NCBI GenBank assembly: GCA_964452645.1
Contig: CAYVMO010000012.1
Coordinates: 31,779 to 95,778 of the forward strand
Direction of reading: 5' to 3'
Length of the DNA stretch: 64,000 bases
Source: CAYXTW01 sp964452645
GTDB taxonomy: Bacteria > Zixibacteria > MSB-5A5 > GN15 > PGXB01
The first letter of the stretch is position 1. Each line of letters begins with the position of its first letter. A program made the position numbers and the translations under genes. Shown piece after piece: positions 42,005-49,765 of the stretch. The notes beneath the pieces are model-generated. The model saw only the letters and a list, made by a program, of their open reading frames with translations. It did not search any database and was not told the origin of the DNA.

Positions 42005-42529
42005 ATGCCGAACCAAATTAATGAAGACAGTTCAAATTCTGAACTCGTTCAGGAATTGATAAAGGTTTTAAAACAGGAGGCGTCCCTTTTTGAAACGTTT
42101 CTGGAATTGCTTGATCGGCAGCAGCAGGTGCTGGTGCGCGGGGACATCGAAGAACTGAACAAAATCACCGAGCTGCTCCGCGAAAAAACGATCAATAGTT
42201 CGATTCTGGCTCGAAAAAGGGAAGAGATAATCAGGAGGTTATCATCGGAGAAAAACCTTACCGACAACCTGACCGTTTCCAGGCTGATTGACTCGGTGCC
42301 GCCGGGTCAGGCCTCGGTTTTGGATAGAATCCGAGAGACCATTCTTGACCTCAACGAAAAAATTAACAAGACACGGTCGCAGAATGAAATGCTGATTAAC
42401 CGTTCGCGCGACAACATTATGAAAACCATGGAACTGCTGACGCAATTCGGAAAACCCGGAAATAATTATCATCGCGGGGGAAAGACCAAATCTTCACAGA
42501 ATAATCTTGCCCTGGACAGGAGAGCCTGA
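42005..42529 (+). CDS. flgN: FlgN-family chaperone
   Basis: A 174-residue helical protein. The pattern LIKVLKQEASLFETFLELLDRQQQVLVRGDIEELNKITELLREKT is typical of FlgN, the export chaperone of the hook-filament junction proteins FlgK and FlgL. The stop overlaps the flgK start by one base, and its clients FlgK and FlgL follow, supporting the call. Confidence 0.88.
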   Translation: MPNQINEDSSNSELVQELIKVLKQEASLFETFLELLDRQQQVLVRGDIEELNKITELLREKTINSSILARKREEIIRRLSSEKNLTDNLTVSRLIDSVPPGQASVLDRIRETILDLNEKINKTRSQNEMLINRSRDNIMKTMELLTQFGKPGNNYHRGGKTKSSQNNLALDRRA

Positions 42530-43926
42530 TGTCGGGATTATTCAGCGGCCTTGAAATCGGCAAACGAGCCCTCTCGACCCATCAGCTCTGGCTTAACACC
42601 ATCGGGCATAACATCGCCAACGTTAACACGCCCGGTTATACGCGGCAGAGAGTCGCCATAACGACCACCGATCCTTTCGATAATCCGGTTGGCCCGGTCG
42701 GCTCGGGTGTGCAGGCGATTAATATTAATCATATACGGGATCTGTTTCTCAACCAGCAGTACCGCCAGGATAACAAGCAGCTCGGTCGCTGGAATGCGAT
42801 GAACAAAGCGCTGGGGCAAATCGAATCGCTGATCGCCGAGCCGAGCGATGATTCGCTGAGCGGTTTACTGAATGAATTTTGGGATAGCTGGTCGGATCTG
42901 GCCAATAATCCGGAAAATTCCGGCAGCAGAAATGCATTAAAGGAGAATACCAATCTCCTCACCGCCGCGTTTCATAGAATTTATAATCAGCTGAGCACTC
43001 TGAAGGAAAATGTAGATGATGAAATAGCCATGTCAATTGAAGACGTAAACACCCGGGCCGACCAAATCGCCTCGCTGAATGCACAGATATCTCGAACCGA
43101 GTCGGGAGGGGAAAATGCGAATGATCTTCGGGATAAACGCGATTTGTTAATCGATGAGTTGTCCCAGTATGTCGACGTCAATACGATTGAAATGGAAAAC
43201 GGGCAGACTACCGTTTTTATAGGTTCGCTGGCGATTGTCGACGGCACCTCCTCGTACAGGCTGGGCACGTATAAAGCAGGGGCGGGGGCGACGGCCGTCA
43301 ATGAGATCGTTTGGGAAGGAACAAAGCGATCCATCAAGGTTCTGAATGGTCAGCTTAAGGGCGCCGTTGATCTTCGCGATTCGGTTATTCCCGAATATTC
43401 GCAGGCGCTGGATGATATGGCCGAAGCGTTGGTTACCAATGTCAACGCGCTGCATCAAACCGGGTACAATCTGGATGGTACAACGACCGGTATAAACTTT
43501 TTCAATCCGACACACGTCTCGGCCGCGGATATCAGTTTATCCGGCGATATCGCCAATGATGTCAACAATATCGCGGCATCGCTTTCGGGCGAAGTGGGTG
43601 ACAATAGAAATGCGCTGGCCATCTCCGATCTGCGCAACTCCCTGCTGATGTCGCGGGGAACCACGACCATAAGCGACTTTTATCAGTCGCTGGTCGGAAA
43701 AATCGGAATGGACACCGGCAAATCGCAAAATTTAAAAGAGGATTATGAGTTACTTGTCACGCAAACGGAAAACTCACGCCAATCGGTGCAGGGCGTCTCT
43801 CTGGATGAAGAGATGGCCCAGATGATAAAGTATCAACATGCTTTTGATGCCGCGGCGCGAGTAATCACTACCATGGATGAAGCATTGGACGTGGTTATCA
43901 ATGGGATGGGTGTGGTTGGCAAGTAG
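42529..43926 (+). CDS. flgK: Hook-filament junction protein FlgK
   Basis: A 465-residue hook-associated protein 1, short for the family (often 450-650). N-terminal LFSGLEIGKRALSTHQLWLNTIGHNIANVNTPGYTRQRV and C-terminal SLDEEMAQMIKYQHAFDAAARVITTMDEALDVVINGMG are diagnostic. Residues about 250-350 form the variable surface domain. It lies in the flgN-flgK-csrA-flgL order. Confidence 0.97.
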   Translation: MSGLFSGLEIGKRALSTHQLWLNTIGHNIANVNTPGYTRQRVAITTTDPFDNPVGPVGSGVQAININHIRDLFLNQQYRQDNKQLGRWNAMNKALGQIESLIAEPSDDSLSGLLNEFWDSWSDLANNPENSGSRNALKENTNLLTAAFHRIYNQLSTLKENVDDEIAMSIEDVNTRADQIASLNAQISRTESGGENANDLRDKRDLLIDELSQYVDVNTIEMENGQTTVFIGSLAIVDGTSSYRLGTYKAGAGATAVNEIVWEGTKRSIKVLNGQLKGAVDLRDSVIPEYSQALDDMAEALVTNVNALHQTGYNLDGTTTGINFFNPTHVSAADISLSGDIANDVNNIAASLSGEVGDNRNALAISDLRNSLLMSRGTTTISDFYQSLVGKIGMDTGKSQNLKEDYELLVTQTENSRQSVQGVSLDEEMAQMIKYQHAFDAAARVITTMDEALDVVINGMGVVGK

Positions 43927-43963
43927 CTGAAAAATCGAAAATCGTTAGACCACGGAGGGTGTT

Positions 43964-44302
43964 TTGCTGATACTAACAAGGAAGTTGGGGGAATCAATTA
44001 CGATCGGTGACGATATAAAGGTCACCGTTCTGGGCGTCTTCGGCCGACAGGTTCGAATCGGTATCGAGGCGCCGTCAAAAGTAATTGTGCACCGGGAAGA
44101 GATATATGTTAAAATCCAGGAGGAAAACCGCAAGGCGGCCAAATCGGTCAAGCAGGATCTGGCCGGCGTCATGAAAATCCTGAAAGAGAAATTAACCGGC
44201 GAGACCGGCAGGAAGAAAAAACCACCTGATATTAAGTACAAAAAGTCGGGCAAAAAGAAAAATCGGGACACCGGTAAGAGCAGTCATGAATCGACCGAAT
44301 AA
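43964..44302 (+). CDS. csrA: CsrA translational regulator with long basic C-terminal tail
   Basis: Residues 1-50 are a complete CsrA (MLILTRKLGESITIGDDI, KVTVLGVFGRQVRIGIEAP, VIVHREEIY, with the RNA-binding L/T/R and R-E residues). The protein then extends to 112 residues with a Lys/Arg-rich tail (GRKKKPPDIKYKKSGKKKNRD) not present in typical 60-75-residue CsrA. TTG 43964 is the start, with GGAGGG upstream. It is placed between flgK and flgL, with fliW after flgL. It is expected to repress flagellin translation until FliW, released from flagellin, binds it. Confidence 0.93.
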   Translation: MLILTRKLGESITIGDDIKVTVLGVFGRQVRIGIEAPSKVIVHREEIYVKIQEENRKAAKSVKQDLAGVMKILKEKLTGETGRKKKPPDIKYKKSGKKKNRDTGKSSHESTE

Positions 44303-44368
44303 GAATGGATTATCAGTAAAAACGATATGTATGTCCACAAAAAATTATAGCGGCGAGGATTATCAGCG

Positions 44369-46321
44369 ATGAGAGTAACCAATAAGATGATTTCGGACCA
44401 GGTTCTGTACAACCTGAATCGTTCGCTGGATCGCTTTATGAATCTGCAGTCGATGATGTCCTCGGGCCGCCGGATTACGAAACCGTCCGATGATCCGGTC
44501 GGAACCCAAAAAGATTTACGCTACCGGAAGACGCTTACCGAAATATCGCAATATCAGGATAATATCGCCAGTTCGCGGAATCTGCTCAACAGCTATGACA
44601 GCATACTTCTGGATGCAAAAAATATTATTACCGATGCCTATGACAGGGCCGTCGATATGGCCGGCGATGATAGTTACACCTATGACAATGCCGGCGAAGT
44701 GGCCGCCAACGAGGTTCGTGATTTATTTGACAGATTGCTTTCGCTGGGAAACACGAAAGTGGACGACAGATATATTTTCTCCGGTTTTCGAACCGGGACC
44801 GAAACCTTCCGGCTCGGTGCTTACGGTGTCGAGTATCGCGGCGACAACGGTAATATACAGGTGGACATCGAATCCGGCACGAAAGTCGGTATCAACCTTT
44901 TAGGCTCCAATGTCTTCCTCAGTCAACTGGCGGCGATCGGCAGCGATTCCGATTTTAAGGTCGGCATTGACGGTAACACCGCCGTGGCTGATTTGAATCT
45001 CGGCAACGGCATCGACATGACCACCGGGACTTTTACGATTACCGATAACAATCTCGGTCGCAGTGCCACTATCGATATTAGCGCCGAAACAACCATTGCC
45101 GATGTTATCGCCAAGATAAACGCCGATCTTGTCGCCGATCCGCTTAATGCGATAAATAACTTAACAGCCGATTACGGCTTGGAAGGGAACAATCTTCGTC
45201 TGACCACGATTGATAACGGACAAATCTCGGGTGTGACACCACTCTCGAATCTGAACTCCGGCACCGGTGTCGATATGCAGAACGGCATTATAGTGATAAA
45301 AAATGCCTCGGATACGATTCATGTGGAAGTCGACATCCGCTCCTGCTCGACGATTAATGATGTTATAAATGCCATCAATACTGCCACCAGCGCTTATTCG
45401 AATCCGTCGGTCGGCAATGTAACTGCTTCGATTAATGCCGCCGGTACCGGGATCGACATTGTCGATGCCAATGGTGTGCCGCTGGGGCTGAAAATCGAAG
45501 AAACCTCGGCTTCCAGTACGACCGCCGGTGATTTGGGTCTCCTGGGTGAAATTAACCCGGTTCTGAATGGTGGGGCCTTAAATCCGAAACTGGATTTCAC
45601 CGTCGCCGAAGCCGGTATCAATCAAACGACAGCCGCTGATCTCGGATTACTGGGCAATTTTTCGATGGGATCAGTCGGGGGAGGATTAAGGCCGATAATT
45701 CAGACTTCGACACCGCTGTCGCTTTTGAATAACGGCCGCGGATTTGATCTTGGTCAGATACAAATTTCCCAGGGTATGACATTTGCGATTTTAGATTTGG
45801 GCAATTCGGCCTATACCACCGTGGCAGACTGGATAAACGCCATTAACAATAGCGGATTGGATGTTTCCGCCTCGCTTAATACGGCTCAGACAGGGATACA
45901 GATAGTCTCAACCTCGACCGATAAATCCCTGAGAATCGGAGACGTGGGGTCCGGCCGGACCGCCCGGGAGCTGGGTATATTGGATTCGACGGATATTATG
46001 GGCTCGATGATGGTCCTGATCGACGCCTTGCAGAACAGCGACAAGGAAATTGTCGGCCAGATGATCGGTAACCTCGAAGACGGCATCCAGGAAATATTGA
46101 GCCATCTGGCGTCGGTCGGGGCCAAGGTGAATCGTCTTGATGCCACCAATTCCCGGTTGTCGGATCTCAACTATGAATTTGTCCAGCTGCTGAGTAATGA
46201 AGAAGATGCCGATCTGACCAAACTGGTTACGGATTTGGCCGCTCAGGAAAACAGCTATCAGGCGGCGCTGATTGCTTCCGCCAAAATTATACAGCCGACA
46301 CTTTTGCAATTTCTAAATTAG
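44369..46321 (+). CDS. flgL: Hook-filament junction protein FlgL, enlarged
   Basis: A 650-residue FlgL, about twice the usual 300-320. Conserved ends: RVTNKMISDQVLYNLNRSLDRFMNLQSMMSSGRRITKPSDDP and the C-terminal LTKLVTDLAAQENSYQAALIASAKIIQPTLLQFLN. The extra length lies in the middle (residues about 190-540) as three flagellin-hook-IN-like repeats, each with a 'NxGxGvDmxxGxixI' strand and an 'TTIADVIAKINA'-like helix. The insert is probably surface exposed on the filament-junction ring. Confidence 0.93.
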   Translation: MRVTNKMISDQVLYNLNRSLDRFMNLQSMMSSGRRITKPSDDPVGTQKDLRYRKTLTEISQYQDNIASSRNLLNSYDSILLDAKNIITDAYDRAVDMAGDDSYTYDNAGEVAANEVRDLFDRLLSLGNTKVDDRYIFSGFRTGTETFRLGAYGVEYRGDNGNIQVDIESGTKVGINLLGSNVFLSQLAAIGSDSDFKVGIDGNTAVADLNLGNGIDMTTGTFTITDNNLGRSATIDISAETTIADVIAKINADLVADPLNAINNLTADYGLEGNNLRLTTIDNGQISGVTPLSNLNSGTGVDMQNGIIVIKNASDTIHVEVDIRSCSTINDVINAINTATSAYSNPSVGNVTASINAAGTGIDIVDANGVPLGLKIEETSASSTTAGDLGLLGEINPVLNGGALNPKLDFTVAEAGINQTTAADLGLLGNFSMGSVGGGLRPIIQTSTPLSLLNNGRGFDLGQIQISQGMTFAILDLGNSAYTTVADWINAINNSGLDVSASLNTAQTGIQIVSTSTDKSLRIGDVGSGRTARELGILDSTDIMGSMMVLIDALQNSDKEIVGQMIGNLEDGIQEILSHLASVGAKVNRLDATNSRLSDLNYEFVQLLSNEEDADLTKLVTDLAAQENSYQAALIASAKIIQPTLLQFLN

Positions 46322-46346
46322 AGGAAACCTAACAAGGGATTGATGA

Positions 46347-46832
46347 ATGAATATATCTACTTTAAGATTCGGTGAACTGGAAATTCCCGATGAAAAAATT
46401 ATCACCATGGAAAAACCGGTTCTTGGTTTTGAACAACTGAAAAAATATTGCATTATCGAACGGGAGGATTGCGAACCGTTCCTCTGGTTTCAGTCGCTGG
46501 AAGACCCGGCGGTTGCCTTTCTGGTCGTCAATCCGGTTATTTTCTACCCCGAATATCGCATCGAAGTCAATCCGAAAGAGATCGAGGAGTTGCTGGTCGC
46601 CGATGTCAAAACTGTCGAAACCTACGTAATTGTCACGGTTCCTCAAAACCCGCAGCGCATGAGCGTTAATCTACAGGGTCCGGTTCTGATTAACACCGAA
46701 AGTCGTCTGGCCAAACAGCTGGTAATGGTAAATTCCGAATACCGCGTTAAACATTACATCCTGAAGAGCGCGGATTTGACGCCATCGACGGAGACGCAGG
46801 AGGAACCTGAAGAAACTCTGGTCGGCGTGTAA
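46347..46832 (+). CDS. fliW: Flagellar assembly factor FliW
   Basis: A 161-residue flagellin-binding protein and CsrA antagonist. Family residues are visible: LRFGELEIPDEKIITMEKPVLGFEQLKKY, PFLWFQSLEDPAVAFLVVNP and LQGPVLINTESRLAKQLVM. The tail is Glu/Thr-rich. It lies downstream of flgL and before the glycosyltransferase-flagellin genes, and with csrA makes the known FliW-CsrA-flagellin homeostatic loop. Confidence 0.95.
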   Translation: MNISTLRFGELEIPDEKIITMEKPVLGFEQLKKYCIIEREDCEPFLWFQSLEDPAVAFLVVNPVIFYPEYRIEVNPKEIEELLVADVKTVETYVIVTVPQNPQRMSVNLQGPVLINTESRLAKQLVMVNSEYRVKHYILKSADLTPSTETQEEPEETLVGV

Positions 46833-46838
46833 AATAAT

Positions 46839-49484
46839 ATGCCCAAAGCCAGGAAGAATAAAAAGCGCTCGGGACAAAAGCGAACAGAAGCATCGATCCC
46901 CGTCCGAGAGACAGCCCTTTCGAAAGCCGGTCGTATTCTGGAGAAAGCGGTCGGATTATACTTTCAAAAGAAACTCAAACAATCCATTGCGCTTTTGCAG
47001 ACTCTTGACCGGGCTGATTTCAAGAATGAGGTGGAAAAATTAAATTATCATCGGCTGCTGGCTTTCGCGTACGCCAATGACAATAACTATACCGATGCCG
47101 AAACCGAAGCGTTAAAAGGTATAGAAATCAATAAAGACGATCGCGATTTTTATTTCGTCCTGGCATATGTTTATTCAAACTATAAAGATTATGACAAATG
47201 TCTGGAAAATGCCGAGACATTTTTAAAATTGCACAAAAAGGCATTTAAAAAAGACGGTGGCGCCGGATATCTGTCGCATAAGCATCTCCATCTGCTGTAC
47301 AACTTTATGGGATTGGCTTACAAAGCCAAAGATAACCTTGAAAAATCTCGGGGAGCTTTTCTGAAGGCCATCGAACTTAACCCGTCGTATGATCATCCGT
47401 ATTTGAATCTGGCCAATTTCCTGCTGTTTAAAGGGGAGTACAAAGAGGCGGACAGAATCGTCGAAAAAGGCTTAAAAAATTGCTCGCAGGTGCAGGAACT
47501 TCGCCTTATGAAAAAATCGCTGGAAAACAAGGCGACCGTCTCGGCCTGCATGATCGTGAAAAACGAGGAGGTTCTTCTGCCCGGTTGTCTCGAATCGATT
47601 CGCAACTGGGTCGATGAGATAATTATCGTCGATACCGGTTCCACCGACCGGACGATCGAGATTGCCGAAACATATGGCGCCAGAGTTTATTATCGCGAGT
47701 GGGACGGCGATTTTTCGGCGGCGCGTAATTTTTCGTTGTCCAAGGCGACCTGCGACTGGATTTTTGTCATTGACGCCGATGAGGAGTTCGTCCAGGAAGA
47801 CGTCCCGAAGGTCAGGCAGGCGCTTAACCAGGATGAATACCGGATTGTCGCGATTGATGTTTTTAATGTGAACAAAGAGACCGGGGCGACGACTTCCTTT
47901 TTGCCCTCAAATCGGTTTTTCAGGCGTGACGGCAATTTCTATTATGATGGTATCGTTCACAACCAGTTGCATTATGAGCCCGGGGAAGTAATTCTTCGCG
48001 TCGGCATTCGTTTAAAGCATTACGGTTACGATCTTTCTCCGGAAATCATGGAAAAAAAACTCGCCCGGTCCAGGGAATTGCTGGAAAAACAGTTAACGCA
48101 AAAGCCGGATGATCCTTTTGTCCATTTTAATTATGCCCAGATTCTTCGCAGTTACAATCCGGCTCCCGACGATGAAAAATGTGAACTGCTTCTGAAACAT
48201 GCAAAACTCGCGGCCGATCTCAGCGACACTAATCCGGAAGGAACTTTGCATACCCATCTTCAGGCGCTTCATCAAATAATCACGACATATATTATTCAAC
48301 GTAAATATGAAGAGGCCATCGAAGTTTGTCGTCAGGCCTTGCAATTAAAGCCGGATTTTCTTGATGCTCTTTATTCACTCGCCGAAATTTATGCCCGCAC
48401 GGAAGATTATGAGAGAGCCGAGGAAGGTTTTCTGAAATACCTTGATGAGCAGGCCGAATTCGATCCTCTGAAAGAAAAGCTGAATATAATTATGCTTTAC
48501 GCCTATGCGCGCGAAAAGGCATATTACTGGTTGGGATTAATCAAGCAGTCTCGGAAAATGCCGGACGAGGCCGAAGAGTATTTTCTTAAAACCCTGCAGG
48601 AGCAGGAGCCTTTCGGAGATTGCTATATCGGATTGGCCAATATCTATCTTGACCGTAAAGATATGGAGAGGGCGCTTATTTATATAAATAAAGAACTTGA
48701 TTTCCGGCCCGATTCCGGTCTGGCTCATTTATACAGGGCCAGATACCATGGTTTGAACAAGGAGTATGATAAGGCCGAGCAGTATCTTAATAAAGCAATG
48801 GAGCTGGATGACGAGAATGTAGAAATTCTCGAAAGAAACGGCGTTTACTGGGCCAATAAGGGACAGTTCCATAAGTCGATTCCTATTTTTGAAAAACTGG
48901 CCGCCATTAAACCGGAGTACGCCGACGGATTAAGGCTTCTCTCCAGGGCTTATTACGACAGCGGCGATTATCAAAATTCGTTATCGACATATGAGAAATA
49001 TCTGCAATTAAATCCGACTGACGATCAGGCCGTCAATGATATGGCTAATTGTTATTTCAAACTGGGTGATTATGAAAACGCCGAAAAGGCCTTTGCCCGG
49101 GCGCTGGAAATCAACGATAATCAAGTCGCGGCGTATCGAAATCTCGGTTTGACGAAAATCCGGCTTGGAAAATCCAGGGAAGCGCTGACACTTTTGGAAA
49201 CTTATAATAAAATCGCTCCGGACGATTTTGAGATCGAACTGGCAATCGGGGGGCTTTTCGCGCAAATGGAAAATTATTCGGCGGCGATTCCTCATTTCGA
49301 GAAATTCCTGACGAAAAATCCAAACAGTGTCGATGGGCTTTTTAATATTTCCGAATGTTATTATAATTTGGGTCATATCGATTCGGCGGTAATAGGTTAC
49401 AGGCAAATCCTGCGCCTTAATCCCGAATTTCTGCCGGCTAAAAACCGCCTTGACGAAATCAAAATAACCCATACGCCCGCATAG
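46839..49484 (+). CDS. TPR-glycosyltransferase (GT2) fusion, candidate flagellin modifier
   Basis: An 881-residue cytosolic protein. TPR repeats lie at about 35-220 (FLKAIELNPSYDHPYLNLANFLL). A family 2 glycosyltransferase domain spans about 230-440, with SACMIVKNEEVLLPGCLESIRNWVDEIIIVDTGSTDRT and the metal-binding DAD-type motif FVIDADEEF. A second long TPR array covers about 480-875. Start ATG 46839 is 6 bases after fliW. Position between fliW and fliC makes O-glycosylation of flagellin or a related filament protein likely. The donor sugar cannot be inferred. Confidence 0.88.
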   Translation: MPKARKNKKRSGQKRTEASIPVRETALSKAGRILEKAVGLYFQKKLKQSIALLQTLDRADFKNEVEKLNYHRLLAFAYANDNNYTDAETEALKGIEINKDDRDFYFVLAYVYSNYKDYDKCLENAETFLKLHKKAFKKDGGAGYLSHKHLHLLYNFMGLAYKAKDNLEKSRGAFLKAIELNPSYDHPYLNLANFLLFKGEYKEADRIVEKGLKNCSQVQELRLMKKSLENKATVSACMIVKNEEVLLPGCLESIRNWVDEIIIVDTGSTDRTIEIAETYGARVYYREWDGDFSAARNFSLSKATCDWIFVIDADEEFVQEDVPKVRQALNQDEYRIVAIDVFNVNKETGATTSFLPSNRFFRRDGNFYYDGIVHNQLHYEPGEVILRVGIRLKHYGYDLSPEIMEKKLARSRELLEKQLTQKPDDPFVHFNYAQILRSYNPAPDDEKCELLLKHAKLAADLSDTNPEGTLHTHLQALHQIITTYIIQRKYEEAIEVCRQALQLKPDFLDALYSLAEIYARTEDYERAEEGFLKYLDEQAEFDPLKEKLNIIMLYAYAREKAYYWLGLIKQSRKMPDEAEEYFLKTLQEQEPFGDCYIGLANIYLDRKDMERALIYINKELDFRPDSGLAHLYRARYHGLNKEYDKAEQYLNKAMELDDENVEILERNGVYWANKGQFHKSIPIFEKLAAIKPEYADGLRLLSRAYYDSGDYQNSLSTYEKYLQLNPTDDQAVNDMANCYFKLGDYENAEKAFARALEINDNQVAAYRNLGLTKIRLGKSREALTLLETYNKIAPDDFEIELAIGGLFAQMENYSAAIPHFEKFLTKNPNSVDGLFNISECYYNLGHIDSAVIGYRQILRLNPEFLPAKNRLDEIKITHTPA

Positions 49485-49676
49485 ACTATTAATTGCCTAA
49501 ATACGCTCGAAAATCTATGGCGCGTATGCCAATAAAGATTTTCCGGTATTTGCCGATGTAAATATCAAAATTGTTTATAAAGCATAATTAAACAAATATC
49601 TGAACCGAGGAATTCAAAAGTATGAAAAGGAGGTGCACAAGGAGGAAAAAACCCGCATTTTATTTTTTATAGGAGG

Positions 49677-49703
49677 TAAGTGACATTGGATGTAGCCCGA
49701 TAG
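49677..49703 (+). promoter_or_regulatory. Sigma-28-type promoter for flagellin
   Basis: TAAGTGAC (49677-49684), 10 or 11 bases, GCCCGATAG (49695-49703), which matches GCCGATAA with one inserted C. Transcription would start near 49710, giving a leader of about 56 bases. Upstream at 49621-49675 are further AGGAGG sequences of unknown meaning. Confidence 0.55.
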
Positions 49704-49716
49704 AGGGTATGACAGG

Positions 49717-49745
49717 CTTGTCGGAGATAAGGAAATCCCGGCAAG
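49717..49745 (+). promoter_or_regulatory. Flagellin leader hairpin with GGA loop, candidate CsrA site
   Basis: CTTGTCGG (49717-49724) pairs with CCGGCAAG (49738-49745), eight pairs including one G-U. The 13-base loop contains AAGGAAA. A second GGA pair lies in the ribosome site AAGGAGGAA (49750-49758). Two GGA sites, one in a hairpin loop and one at the Shine-Dalgarno, is the known arrangement for CsrA repression of flagellin. Confidence 0.6.
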
Positions 49746-49765
49746 ATTCAAGGAGGAATTAACAG

